NCBI RefSeq assembly: GCF_014207845.1
Contig: NZ_JACHLC010000002.1
Coordinates: 558,001 to 622,000, forward strand
Source of the DNA: Chryseobacterium shigense
GTDB taxonomy: Bacteria > Bacteroidota > Bacteroidia > Flavobacteriales > Weeksellaceae
Direction of reading: 5' to 3'
DNA length: 64,000 nucleotides
The notes beneath the pieces were generated by a model. That model saw only the letters and a program-made list of their open reading frames with translations, was not told the DNA's origin and searched no databases. Position numbers and translations under genes: made by a program. Below, in pieces: positions 8,128 to 18,200 of the stretch; within the stretch, counting starts at the first letter, position 1; every line of letters begins with the position of its first letter.

Positions 8128-8222
8128 AAAAATGCTTCGGCTCCGCTCAGCATGATATCTCTAATACTATTATTTTACAGTTTTAAAGCAGGTATCGTGC
8201 TGAGCGGAGCCGAAGCATTTTT
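8128..8222. repeat. Long inverted repeat between apt and the TPR gene
   Basis: Two arms of about 31 bases (8128-8158 and 8192-8222) face each other around a 33-base AT-rich centre. The outer 25 bases are a perfect inverted repeat, reading AAAAATGCTTCGGCTCCGCT then CAGCA in the left arm; the inner bases differ at two positions. The GC-rich arms contrast with the AT-rich surroundings. On the minus strand the structure lies just after apt and ends in a T run, so it may also terminate that transcript. Similar CTTCGxCTCCGCTCAGCATGA palindromes are, to my recollection, dispersed in flavobacterial genomes. Confidence 0.85.
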
Positions 8223-8239
8223 ATATTATTCCGTTAGGA

Positions 8240-8776
8240 TTAAAATTCTAAGATGTGATAGATTTCGGCATTGAATTTTTTCAGCTTTTCATCACCGTTT
8301 AATCCCTTCAATGCGGTTAAGAAACTGAACTGTGCTACCGTTGCTCCTTGTTTTTCCACAAGTTTGGCTGTAGCCTCTGTAGTTCCGCCAGTTGCCAGAA
8401 GATCATCATGGATCAGTATTCTTTGGCCTTTTTTAATCTGTCCTTCACGGGTTTCTATTTCTGCGCTTCCGTATTCAAGGTCATATTTTTCTGAAACAAC
8501 CGGAGGCGGAAGTTTCCCTTTTTTACGAACCAGGATAAAAGGAACTTCCAGTGCTACTGCAATGGCAATTCCGAAGAGATAACCGCGGCTTTCAATCCCG
8601 CATACGGCATCTACTTTTCCTTTGCTGAAAGCTACAAGGTCTGCAATAACTTCCTCATAAAGTTTCGGGTCCAGGAAAATAGGTGAAATATCTTTAAACT
8701 GGATTCCCGGGATAGGAAAATCAGGAAAGTTTTCAATGGTTTCTTCCAGTTTTTTGATCAGTTCTTGTGAAGCCAT
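8240..8776 (-). CDS. apt: Adenine phosphoribosyltransferase
   Basis: Apt (178 residues, normal length) salvages adenine by joining it to PRPP to make AMP. The PRPP-binding loop ILIHDDLLATGGT is clear, as are the N-terminal FPDFPIPGIQFKDISPIF block and the CGIESRGYLFG and VRKKGKLPPP stretches typical of Apt. Its ATG overlaps the stop of the upstream lipoprotein gene by one base (TAATG), so the two are translated from one transcript. It fits functionally with prs elsewhere in the window, which makes PRPP. Confidence 0.97.
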   Translation of the reverse strand: MASQELIKKLEETIENFPDFPIPGIQFKDISPIFLDPKLYEEVIADLVAFSKGKVDAVCGIESRGYLFGIAIAVALEVPFILVRKKGKLPPPVVSEKYDLEYGSAEIETREGQIKKGQRILIHDDLLATGGTTEATAKLVEKQGATVAQFSFLTALKGLNGDEKLKKFNAEIYHILEF

Positions 8777-9975
8777 TATGGGTTTATTTTATAGCTGGAA
8801 ATTTTCCAGTCTCCATTTACATTTTTAAGTCCGAAAGTTACCTTTAAAGAAGTTGTTTTCCCGTTCTTATCCGTTACATCATAGGTTGCATTTACGCTTG
8901 CTCCGTTGGCTGTTGTACCATTGGTGGTAATGTTTTTTACGCTTACGTTTTTCACAGACCCAAAACCTGAAGTAGGATTGGAGAATGATTCATAGCTTCC
9001 CCAGTTAGGGTTACTTGAAGTGTCATATGCTGCTTTAAGATTTTGAGAGCTTACGCTGCTTAAAAATTTGCTTACCGTATTTTTAGGATCTGCTGCCGGT
9101 TGTTTTGGAGCGGCAGGCGTAGCGGTTGTTACATTTGGATCTGCAGGTGTGGTTGGTGTCGTTGCAGGGTTACTAGGATCAATTACTGCATTCGGATCCT
9201 GTGTTACGGTTGTAGAATCTGTTTTTGGTACAGCAGGAACTTTTAAAGCCGATGGGTTAACATCAAGCCCGATCTTGGACATTTTGAATGTTTTTGCTGT
9301 GGTTTTTACCGAAACGGTAATATCTATTTTGCCATCTACCACTTTTGCTGCCGGAATTGAAGAGAATTTTAAATTGAATCCTTTAAAATTATTATCCTGC
9401 ATAAGGTTTTTGGCGGTTGAAAGTTTTACACCGTTACTGAATACTTCTAAAATAGCTTCTAAACCTGCTCCGGTAAATGAAACAGGGTTTCCTGCAGCAT
9501 CCACAAGTCTTGGAATTACCTGGATTGCCGTAGGTGCTCCGGTTCCGTCATCGCCGGTAGGTCTGGTGATAATGCTCAGTGAACTTGCTTTTACATCATT
9601 GGCATCAGTTTCTTTCGCTTTATCGTCCCCGAAGATATTCATTTCTCCAAGAGAAGGCGGAGAGGTGCTGGCCCATTCAATTCCGTTTTTCTGGGCAACT
9701 CCGTCGGCCATTGTAAGGATTTCAGGAACTTTTTTCCCGTCAATGAGCTTTCCGAGAGCTTTAAGTTCTTCCACATCACCATCTGCCTCTACCCCGAATG
9801 TCTTCAGGATATAAAGCGCTTCATTGAATTTGATCTGTTTAATTGTTGAAAGGCTTGCCGTCATGTCATTAATGCTTGACTGCAGCGTTTTAGTATTCGT
9901 AGCATCTACATGATCTTTCTTGCATGCCGTAAAGAGCAACAGACTGAAAATAAGTAGAAAAGAAAACTTTTTCAT
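8776..9975 (-). CDS. Lipoprotein with Pro/Thr-rich linker, unknown function
   Basis: A 399-residue lipoprotein: signal peptide MKKFSFLLIFSLLLFTAC with the lipid Cys at 18, followed by KKDH. The N-terminal half (to about residue 245) looks like a folded alpha/beta region with no domain I recognise. A Pro/Thr/Ala/Asp-rich linker follows (about 250-295), and then a C-terminal domain of about 100 residues (SKFLSSVSSQNLKAAYD ... NGDWKISSYKINP) that resembles NTF2/DUF4878-like folds. It is joined to apt by a one-base overlap; that may be chance, as no link to purine salvage is seen. Confidence 0.72.
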   Translation of the reverse strand: MKKFSFLLIFSLLLFTACKKDHVDATNTKTLQSSINDMTASLSTIKQIKFNEALYILKTFGVEADGDVEELKALGKLIDGKKVPEILTMADGVAQKNGIEWASTSPPSLGEMNIFGDDKAKETDANDVKASSLSIITRPTGDDGTGAPTAIQVIPRLVDAAGNPVSFTGAGLEAILEVFSNGVKLSTAKNLMQDNNFKGFNLKFSSIPAAKVVDGKIDITVSVKTTAKTFKMSKIGLDVNPSALKVPAVPKTDSTTVTQDPNAVIDPSNPATTPTTPADPNVTTATPAAPKQPAADPKNTVSKFLSSVSSQNLKAAYDTSSNPNWGSYESFSNPTSGFGSVKNVSVKNITTNGTTANGASVNATYDVTDKNGKTTSLKVTFGLKNVNGDWKISSYKINP

Positions 9976-9992
9976 TTTTATTTGGTTTGTTG

Positions 9993-10000
9993 CAAATTTA
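9993..10000 (-). promoter_or_regulatory. -7 box (TAAATTTG) of the lipoprotein-apt operon
   Basis: On the minus strand this is TAAATTTG, 17 bases before the ATG at 9975. No clear -33 element was seen at the right spacing. Confidence 0.5.
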
Positions 10001-10107
10001 ATAAAACCTTTATTAATAGTAAGTTTTTATTTTTCTTTTGTTCGTTTTTAAATTATTTTTCTGTTGTAAAGGAATAATGTTGAGTTTTTTTAGCCCTGAT
10101 CCAAAAC

Positions 10108-11127
10108 TTAGTTTTTGGTTTTGTTTTGCTGCTCTTGCAGGTCATCTTTGAAAAATGAGCTGAAGATGGTCTGCATATTCGGGAAAGAAGATTCCTGCCA
10201 GTATTGGGTTTTATAATTGCTGATATCTTTATCGAACTTCACGTTGTCTATATCATTGTCATTACTGAAGCTGAGTTCCGTAGGATAGAAATTATTGTAA
10301 AGGATAATCTGGTTGTAATGGGATTCGCTTTTATGTTTGAGCTTTACAAATGCGACTTCATTGTATTCAAGAAAATCTCTCAGTGTTTTTCCCGATCCTT
10401 TTTCAAAAGACATATTAAGGATTGTCCTGATATCAAAGAATCTGTATCCGAATAAAGAAAATTCTTTCTCCTGAAGAGCGGCCCCGGATACTTCAATCTG
10501 ATCGTTACGGTCACCTTTTAGTTCTTTAATGGTATTTCTTTTAGTTTTGTATTCTTCGGGATTTCCTACGTTTTTCAGTTTGGGAAGCTGTAAAGAATTG
10601 CCATAATCCCATGTTGAGGTTTCTTTTTTTTCATTTTTAGAATCGAGTCTGAAAACCCTGTATTGCTCAACATTTGTACTTTTCAGCTTTTTGGTTTTAT
10701 TGTCGAAAATATAGGTAACGATTCCGTCTGCGTAGCTGTTTAGTTTATTGTTTACAGTTACATATGCGTTAAAGTTGCCTTTGATAACAATATATTTTGC
10801 AGGCTTTGTATTCCTGATAACCACTGTTTCTATTTCCTTGACCTGATCGTTAAGTTTAATAACATCCTGATTAATTTCCGAATAGGAGAGGAGAGCTACA
10901 GGAAAGTTGTTGTAAACGATTTGAAATTTTTCCTGGGAAGGAGGTATTGCCTGTTTATCAATTTTGCCGTCAATATCAGAAAAAGCAAGAATACTTCCAT
11001 CTTTTCCGAAGACTGAAACTTTAGGCAGAGGTCTATCCGTATGTTCTGAAATGAAAGTAATGGTTTGTGCCTGCATGAGGCTAAACAGAAAAATGAATAA
11101 GATGCAGATCTGAAAACTTCTTTTCAT
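10108..11127 (-). CDS. Exported protein of unknown function
   Basis: About 339 residues from the ATG at 11127, which starts a good signal peptide (MKRSFQICILFIFLFSLMQAQ); an upstream in-frame ATG at 11190 would bury it. The first 80 mature residues (TITFISEHTDRPLPKVSVFG ... FSDIDGKID) look like the carboxypeptidase-regulatory beta-sandwich found at the front of many Bacteroidetes surface proteins. The rest resembles the DUF-type outer-membrane-linked proteins with KAKYIVIKGNF-like beta strands, but I do not recognise it. It is a single gene with the act operon terminator behind it. Confidence 0.68.
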   Translation of the reverse strand: MKRSFQICILFIFLFSLMQAQTITFISEHTDRPLPKVSVFGKDGSILAFSDIDGKIDKQAIPPSQEKFQIVYNNFPVALLSYSEINQDVIKLNDQVKEIETVVIRNTKPAKYIVIKGNFNAYVTVNNKLNSYADGIVTYIFDNKTKKLKSTNVEQYRVFRLDSKNEKKETSTWDYGNSLQLPKLKNVGNPEEYKTKRNTIKELKGDRNDQIEVSGAALQEKEFSLFGYRFFDIRTILNMSFEKGSGKTLRDFLEYNEVAFVKLKHKSESHYNQIILYNNFYPTELSFSNDNDIDNVKFDKDISNYKTQYWQESSFPNMQTIFSSFFKDDLQEQQNKTKN

Positions 11128-11240
11128 AATGATATTTTGTTTTGTCGGTTTTACGGAAATAATTGCACAATCTTTATTATGAAGACACACAAAATTTAAA
11201 ATGGTTGCCTGAGGAGTTTAAAATATTCACTTATTTGCAT

Positions 11241-11274
11241 AAAAAAAGACCGATCATATGATCAGTCTTTTTTA
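11241..11274 (-). terminator. Terminator of the act operon
   Basis: Nearly perfect palindrome AAAAAAGACCGATCATATGA continuing to TCAGTCTTTTTT, 22 bases beyond the actF stop, with A and T runs on both sides so it works in either direction. It separates the act operon from the downstream exported protein gene. Confidence 0.85.
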
Positions 11275-11295
11275 TTTTATCTCTGTTACAAGTCC

Positions 11296-12627
11296 TTAGA
11301 AAGGATACTCATAAATTTCAGATTCATGTAAGAATGGGTTACCTGTAGGAATCAGTTTTAATTTAGATAAAGCTGTTAATACAGTGAACATAAATAATCC
11401 TACAACAAACAGAACAGCTCCAAGGATTAAGATGAATACTTCAGGAGTTTTCCAGTAAGGTCCTACCGTTCCAGGCATTACCATGTTGAAGTAGTCTAAA
11501 AGGTGACCTAGGATAACTACTACAGCCATTGTTGTTACTACTTTGTAGTTTCTCTTGATGCTGCTGCTTACTAATACCAATAGAGGTAATAAGAAGTTAA
11601 TGATCAGCATTGGTAAGAATGTAGGGCTATAGTGCTGGAATCTTCCGAAGAAGTAGTTTACCTCTTCCGGAACGTTTGCATACCAGTAAAGCATGAACTG
11701 AGCAAACCATGTATACGTCCAAAGCATACTTGTAGCGAAAAGGAATACTCCTAAATCGTGTAAGTGGTTGTCATTGAACTGAGGCAAGAACCCGTTTTTC
11801 TTCAGGTAAACACTTAGAAGAATAATCACGGCAATACCACTTGAAAGGCAGCTAACCATTGAATACCAGATATACATTGTAGAATACCAGTGAGGGTCAA
11901 TAGACATTAACCAGTCCCAAGCCCATGCAGCAGAAGCAAATCCGAAGAATGCAATATATCCTACCGCCCATCTGTAAAGCATCTGATAATCTACTTTAGA
12001 TTTAGTTTCGTCTACCAATTTAGACTGAGCTTTCAGTTTCCACGCAAAGAAAGAAGCTCCTAATACATAGATGAAAGTTCTGATAGCATAGAAAGGGATG
12101 TTCAGGAATCTTTTCTTTTCGAATAGGATTACATCGAAATGAGCAGAGTTAGGGTCTGTCAGATCCGGATCCATCCAATGGAAAAGGTGTCCCTGGTGGA
12201 AGATATTCAGTAGCATTAAAATGATCAAAATAGCTCCTCCGTATGGAATATAAGAAGCAATAGCTTCCATTACTCTTGTAATAATAATTGGCCAACCTGC
12301 ATGTGCAGCGTGCTGTATAGAATAAAAGAACAATACGCAGCAGCTAACTCCGAAGAAAAATACCGCTACAAAATGTATTGCCGCCAAAGGCTGGTTATGA
12401 ACCTGTAGGGTTGCATGCTCCAGGTGAGCCGTGTGATCCTGGGGTCCTACCATTTCACTTGAATGGGTAGGTGCAGTATGACCGGAAGCATGAACGGCTT
12501 CCATCATGTGCTCTATTTTCTCAGTAGAAATTCCTTTATTCATAAAGAAACCGATAGCAAATAGAACTAAACCTACAACAAGAAGGATTAAAGAAGTTGA
12601 TTTTAATTTTGGTGAAAAACTATACAT
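11296..12627 (-). CDS. actF: Alternative complex III subunit ActF (quinol-binding membrane protein)
   Basis: Last subunit of the quinol:cytochrome c/acceptor oxidoreductase ACIII, 443 residues. It is a multi-pass inner-membrane protein with about ten hydrophobic helices; an N-terminal helix (LILLVVGLVLFAIGFFM) precedes a His-rich periplasmic loop (HASGHTAPTHSSEMV...DHTAHLEHA), followed by the remaining helices with WAWDWLMSIDPHWYSTMYIW and FAQFMLYWYANVPEE, which are conserved in ActF. It ends the six-gene operon, 8 bases after actE. Cytochrome oxidase genes, which follow in some relatives, are absent here. Confidence 0.92.
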   Translation of the reverse strand: MYSFSPKLKSTSLILLVVGLVLFAIGFFMNKGISTEKIEHMMEAVHASGHTAPTHSSEMVGPQDHTAHLEHATLQVHNQPLAAIHFVAVFFFGVSCCVLFFYSIQHAAHAGWPIIITRVMEAIASYIPYGGAILIILMLLNIFHQGHLFHWMDPDLTDPNSAHFDVILFEKKRFLNIPFYAIRTFIYVLGASFFAWKLKAQSKLVDETKSKVDYQMLYRWAVGYIAFFGFASAAWAWDWLMSIDPHWYSTMYIWYSMVSCLSSGIAVIILLSVYLKKNGFLPQFNDNHLHDLGVFLFATSMLWTYTWFAQFMLYWYANVPEEVNYFFGRFQHYSPTFLPMLIINFLLPLLVLVSSSIKRNYKVVTTMAVVVILGHLLDYFNMVMPGTVGPYWKTPEVFILILGAVLFVVGLFMFTVLTALSKLKLIPTGNPFLHESEIYEYPF

Positions 12628-12635
12628 TTCTTTTC

Positions 12636-13325
12636 TTATTTTTTAGTTTCAGTAGTAGTTTCTGGTTTTGCTTCAGTTGTAGCTGCCGCCACTGCTGGTG
12701 CTGCCGCTGCTTTTTTGAAAGCACTCATCACATACATTGCAACTCTCCATCTGTCTCCAGCGTTAAGTTGTCCCGCATAAGATCCCATTGCATTTCTACC
12801 GTTAGTTAATACATAATGAACAGATCCTACAGTAATTTCTCTGTCAGCATAGTTTGGTACACCGGAGAAAGCTCCTGTCTGAACAATTGGTCCCTGTCCA
12901 TCTCCCCCTACACCGTGACAAGCAGCACAGGTTTTATCGAATAACATTTTTCCTCTTTCAATATCTTTAGCTGCATTAGCCGGATTTAAAGGGGAAGCTG
13001 TAATGCCTTTTGATGCATCGTAACCAGCGTTATATTCATCTACATTTTTAGGAAGTAGGCTTTCTTCGAAGATTCCGTCTTTATTTTGAGGAACTGATCC
13101 TTCTACGGGAGTAAGACCTGTTGCAAAACTATTTTTAACGAAAGCAGGGATTTCATTTTCATGATCTGAGTACGCATCCTGAGCTTTCATCAACGGATCA
13201 TAAGCTACGGGAAAGTACATATCAGGAAAATATACTAATGGTGTATTTTCTTTTGGTCCGCAAGAATTAAGTAAAACCGTTGTTAAACCTAAAACAGCTG
13301 TAATTTTTAGTACATTCTTTTTCAT
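12636..13325 (-). CDS. actE: Alternative complex III subunit ActE (monoheme cytochrome c lipoprotein)
   Basis: A 229-residue lipoprotein (lipobox LNSC, Cys22) with one heme-binding motif, CAACHG, at about residues 134-139 and a distal Met in RNAMGSYAGQL as the likely sixth ligand. It carries electrons out of ACIII toward the terminal oxidase. The C-terminal 30 residues are an Ala/Thr/Glu/Lys-rich tail of low complexity. It lies 1 base after the actD stop and 8 bases before actF. Confidence 0.92.
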   Translation of the reverse strand: MKKNVLKITAVLGLTTVLLNSCGPKENTPLVYFPDMYFPVAYDPLMKAQDAYSDHENEIPAFVKNSFATGLTPVEGSVPQNKDGIFEESLLPKNVDEYNAGYDASKGITASPLNPANAAKDIERGKMLFDKTCAACHGVGGDGQGPIVQTGAFSGVPNYADREITVGSVHYVLTNGRNAMGSYAGQLNAGDRWRVAMYVMSAFKKAAAAPAVAAATTEAKPETTTETKK

Positions 13326-13326
13326 T

Positions 13327-13848
13327 TTAAGCGTCTTTAACAGTTATTTCTTCAACTCCGGTTTCAATCAGCAACTGTTTTACAGACTCTACGTCATCAG
13401 TTACAAATTCCATCATGAATTTATCATCAGTAGTTCTAGGGTCCGGATTCTGAGCTGGAGCTCCCGGATACATTTTATTTCTTACCAAGAAAGTTAATGA
13501 CATCATGTGAGCGGCACAGAATACCATCAATTCGAACATGGGAACTACGAATGCAGGCATGTTGTGTGCCCAGTCAAATGCAGGTTTACCACCAATGTTC
13601 TGAGGCCAGTCGTGATTCATCACATACCATGTTACAGTAGCACCAATGGTAACTCCATAAAGAGCATAGAAGAATGCGGCATCAGAAATTCTGGTTTTCT
13701 TTAACCCTAAAGCTTTATCAAGTCCGTGAACCGGGAATGGAGTATAAACTTCGTTTATAGCGATCCCTTTATCGTTGAATGCTTTAACGCCGTTCATTAA
13801 ATCGTCGTCGTCAGCATAAAGTCCGTATACAATTTTAGTGGTGCTCAT
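13327..13848 (-). CDS. actD: Alternative complex III subunit ActD (DUF3341)
   Basis: ActD, about 173 residues. It has an N-terminal soluble domain starting VYGLYADDDDLMNGVKAF and two membrane helices (FYALYGVTIGATVTWYVM and VPMFELMVFCAAHMMSLTFL), the DUF3341 layout. I place the start at 13848 (MSTTKIVYG); the longer ORF would overlap actC by 41 bases, while this one overlaps by 14. An AAGGAG sequence touches this ATG. It is a structural membrane subunit with no cofactor motif. Confidence 0.9.
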   Translation of the reverse strand: MSTTKIVYGLYADDDDLMNGVKAFNDKGIAINEVYTPFPVHGLDKALGLKKTRISDAAFFYALYGVTIGATVTWYVMNHDWPQNIGGKPAFDWAHNMPAFVVPMFELMVFCAAHMMSLTFLVRNKMYPGAPAQNPDPRTTDDKFMMEFVTDDVESVKQLLIETGVEEITVKDA

Positions 13849-15232
13849 CTCCTTCTTTTGCTTTATAAGTTTCACCTGAAATTTTCAGAATCGATTTTAA
13901 TTCAGCCTGTGCAATTACAGGGAATGTTCTTGCGTATAATAAGAATAATACAGAGAAGAATCCGATTGTTCCTAAGTATACACCCACATCAATGATGGTT
14001 GGTTTAAACATAGTCCAAGATCCAGGTAAGTAATCTCTTGAAAGGTTGATAACGATGATATCGAAACGCTCAAACCACATACCGATGTTGATGATCAATG
14101 CAACGATGAAAGTCCAGATAATATTCGTTCTTAGTCTCTTGAACCAGAATGAAGCAGGAATAACAAGGTTACAGATAATCAGTGACCAGAATGCCCACCA
14201 GTAAGGTCCTACAGCAGCACCCGGAGAAAGATATGTAAAGTCTTCAAATCTTGAACCGGAGTACCATCCGATGAAGTATTCAGTAGCATAAGCTACAGTT
14301 ACCATACCACCTGTAAGGATGATTACAATGTTCATAATTTCAATATGATACATGGTGATGTATTCTTCAAGGTGACAAACTTTTCTTGCTACAAGCAATA
14401 GGGTCTGTACCATTGCGAATCCAGAGAAGATCGCACCGGCAACGAAGTAAGGAGGGTAGATTGTAGAGTGCCATCCTTTAATAACCGAAGTTGCGAAGTC
14501 AAAAGATACCGTAGTGTGTACCGAGAATACAAGTGGTGTTGCCAAACCTGCAAGAACCAAAGAAAGTTCTTCGAATCTCTGCCAGTGTTTTGCTTTTCCA
14601 CCCCATCCGAATGCAAGGAATGTATAAATTTTTCTCGTCCAAGGCGTTTTAGCTCTGTCTCTGATCATTGCAAAGTCAGGGATTAGTCCCATGAACCAGA
14701 ATACTGTTGATACTGAGAAATACGTAGAGATTGCAAATACGTCCCAAAGTAGAGGAGAGTTGAAGTTCCCCCAAAGAGAACCGAACTGGTTTGGAAGAGG
14801 GAATACCCAATATCCTACCCAAACTCTACCCATGTGGATTACAGGGAAGATTGCTGCCTGTACAACCGCAAAGATCGTCATCGCCTCTGCAGATCTGTTT
14901 ACAGACATTCTCCAACGCTGTCTAAATAATAATAATACTGCGGAGATTAGGGTCCCGGCGTGACCGATACCTACCCACCATACGAAGTTGGTAATATCCC
15001 AACCCCAGTTAATAGTTCTGTTAAGCCCCCATGCTCCAATACCTGTTCCGATAGTATAAGCGATACAGCCAAATCCGTAGATGAATAGAACTAAGGCTGC
15101 GTATAGTGAAATCCACCATAATTTACCTGCTCTTTCTTCGATAGGTCGTGCAATATCTTCTGTGATATCGTGATAAGTTTTGTGACCAATAATTAGAGGT
15201 TCCCTTATCGGAGCTTCGTAATGTCCTGACAT
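13835..15232 (-). CDS. actC: Alternative complex III subunit ActC (NrfD/PsrC-like quinol-binding membrane subunit)
   Basis: A 465-residue NrfD-like integral membrane protein with about ten helices. Landmarks are NWGWDITNFVWWVGIGHAGT (first conserved His region), RSAEAMTIFAVVQAAIFPVIHMGR, and WFERFDIIVINLSRDYLPGSW. In ACIII it binds menaquinol near the periplasmic face together with the iron-sulfur protein ActB. It sits between actB (25 bases) and actD (short overlap). Confidence 0.94.
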   Translation of the reverse strand: MSGHYEAPIREPLIIGHKTYHDITEDIARPIEERAGKLWWISLYAALVLFIYGFGCIAYTIGTGIGAWGLNRTINWGWDITNFVWWVGIGHAGTLISAVLLLFRQRWRMSVNRSAEAMTIFAVVQAAIFPVIHMGRVWVGYWVFPLPNQFGSLWGNFNSPLLWDVFAISTYFSVSTVFWFMGLIPDFAMIRDRAKTPWTRKIYTFLAFGWGGKAKHWQRFEELSLVLAGLATPLVFSVHTTVSFDFATSVIKGWHSTIYPPYFVAGAIFSGFAMVQTLLLVARKVCHLEEYITMYHIEIMNIVIILTGGMVTVAYATEYFIGWYSGSRFEDFTYLSPGAAVGPYWWAFWSLIICNLVIPASFWFKRLRTNIIWTFIVALIINIGMWFERFDIIVINLSRDYLPGSWTMFKPTIIDVGVYLGTIGFFSVLFLLYARTFPVIAQAELKSILKISGETYKAKEGDEHH

Positions 15233-15257
15233 TTTTTACCTATTTATTATTTAAACT

Positions 15258-18200
15258 TTATTTTTCTACTCTGTTTCTTACTTTAGTGTGATAGAACACG
15301 TTTGGTTTTGTTCCGATCTCTTCAAGTAAATAATATCTTCTGTTGCTGGAGTATAGTTCTCTCACTTCAGATTCTTTGTCATTCATGTCTCCGAATGTCA
15401 TTGCTCCGGTAGAACAGGCAGCAGCACAGGCACAAGAGTTCTTGAACTCGTTATCTGTTACTTTTCTGTTCTCTCTCTTAGCTGCTAAAATAGTAGCCTG
15501 AGTTTCCTGGATACACATTGAACATTTCTCCATAACCCCTCTGGTTCTTACAACTACGTCAGGGTTAAGTACCATTCTTCCTAAATCATTGTTCATGTTG
15601 AAATCGAACTTATCATTCAGGTTATAAGTAAACCAGTTGAAACGTCTTACCTTGTACGGACAGTTGTTTGCACAGTATCTTGTCCCGATACATCTGTTGT
15701 AAGCCATGTGGTTCTGACCTTGTTTACCGTGTGAAGTAGCCGCTACAGGACATACAGTTTCACATGGAGCGTGGTTACAGTGCTGGCACATTACCGGCTG
15801 GAAGATTACGTCCGGATTGTCTGCTGGGTGGTTTAATGCACCTCCGTCTCCGAATGCAGTACCGTATAATTCTGGTACAGCCATTCCTTCTTTTAATCCT
15901 TCGTATACTTCTACTTTCTGTCTTGAAGAATAGTAACGGTCAATTCTTAACCAATACATATCTCTGGACATTCTGATTTCTTGTTTACCTACAACCGGAA
16001 CGTTGTTTTCTGCCTGGCAGGCAATGATACAAGCCCCACAACCTGTACAAGAGTTCAAGTCGATTGAAAGGTTGAAGTGTGGTCCGTCCGTATCATCGAA
16101 AGCGTCCCAAAGGTCGATCTTTCTTGCAGGAAGGGCTCCACTGATGGTGTGATATTCCAAAGGCTTGTTCCATCCTTTGTGCTCATCATCAAATGCAACG
16201 TTTAAGAATTCTGCCAAAGGAACTTCTTTAGCGATTTCATAACGTCCCATTAGTGTATTTTGTAGCTGAATACCTGCGAATTCGTGATCTTCTCCTGTTT
16301 TTTCAATTTTAGCTCCTGAAACAGTTAAGTTGGAACCGTCAAACAGCGGATAAGCATTTACTCCGGTATCAGCAGTAGCTCCTGAATCTTTTTTACCGTA
16401 TCCAAGCGCAAGACCTACAGATCCTTCTGCCTGTCCCGGCTGGATGAATACAGGAACATCTTTTATTGTTACTCCGTTTACAGTAAGGTTTACAATAGAA
16501 CCATCCAGCTGCATTCTTGCGTTAAGATCGTTATCGATTGCAAACTTCTCTGCGTCTTTTGGAGAAATTGTCAGATAGTTATCCCAAGACATTCTTGTGA
16601 TAGGGTCCGGTAATTCCTGAAGCCAAGGATTGTTAGCCTGAGTACCGTCACCCATTGAAGGCTTGGTGTATAATACCAGCTCCAGTTCAGAAGGTTTGAA
16701 GCTTCCTAATTCAGCAACAGCCTGAGCTGCATTACCTCCAGCATATGCCAATGAAGTTGCATTGCTTGAAGTAGTGAATCCGTTATATAGAGCTTTGTTG
16801 AAAGAAGTACCTCCTAAGACAGAAGCTGCACTTGCTTTCAGATAGTCATAATAATTGTTGGCAGCATTGTTTTTTCCGTTCTTCCAAACCAATAGGGATT
16901 CTTCAATCTGTCTTGATTTGTAGATTTTCTGGATCGTAGGCTGCATTAATGAATATACTCCAGTCTGAGGTTCAATATCACCCCAGGATTCTAGCCAGTT
17001 AGCAACTGGAATTACAGCATGTGCTGCTTTGTACATTTCATTTTTCTTGTCAGCAACAGCAACTACACATTTAACTTTTTTAGATGCCAGTGCCTTTTTG
17101 AAATCTTCTCCTTTTGGATGAGAGTAGATAGGATCTACGTTATTTGCGATCAATACGCCAACCTGACCTGCATTTACCCATCCTAAGAATTCCTGGTATC
17201 TTGCTTTATCAAATTCTTTAAGGAAGTTTGCTTTACCTGTGAAAGCAACTGAACCTAATTTTTGGTTGATTAAGTGTGCTAAAACCTGTGCTCCTTTAGA
17301 ACCGTCAGCTAAAACAACAGCTTTGCTGCCTTTTGCTTTAAGTTCGGCTGCAATTTCAGAAGCAGTTTTATCTGAAGTACCACCACCTACGATGGCGTTG
17401 TAAACTTCAACTAAAGTTTTGTTTACTGCACTTGGTTTTAATCTGTATCTTGAGTCGGCATTAGCACCTGTTAATGACATGTTTGATTCCACCTGAATGT
17501 GTCTCAACATGCTTGCTCCAGGCTTTCTTGCTGCTGCATAAGAAGTTTCTAAGCTTGCTGCATTGTAATCTCCTAAGAAATCAGCCTGGAAAGAAACTAC
17601 CAATTCTGAACCTTTAAGATCATAAACCGGTAATGCTCTCTGCCCAAATACTTCCTGAGCTGCATCTAACGCTGCAGAGTGAGGATAGGCGTCATATGTT
17701 ACAAGTTCAGCAGTCGGATATTTAGCTTTGAACTCTGCAAATAACTTTTTGAAAGTAGGGGAAGGTAAAGAATGTGATAAAAGCACAATCTTTTTACCTG
17801 CTGTATTTGCATCTGCCAGACCGTTAAGAATAAAACTATCTACTTTGTCGAAAGTTTCGTCTTTTCCGTCCAGTTTAGGCTGCTTTACTTTATCATTGTC
17901 ATAAAGAGAAAGTACACTTGCCTGAGCTCTTGCGTTAGTTTTTCCTAAATCACCTGCTGCCGGGTTCGGATCTATTTTGATAGGTCTTCCTTCACGGGTC
18001 TTTACTAAAACGCTTGCGAAGTCGAATCCGTCAAAATATGTTGAAGCGTAATAATTCGGAACCCCCGGAATAATGTCATGCGGTTTTACCACATAAGGAA
18101 TCGTTTTGATTACCGGTGCTTCACAGGCAGCTAATGTTACTGCTGCTGTAGAGAATCCTAATAGTTTTAGGAAATCTCTTCTTGAAGTACTGGATTCGTT

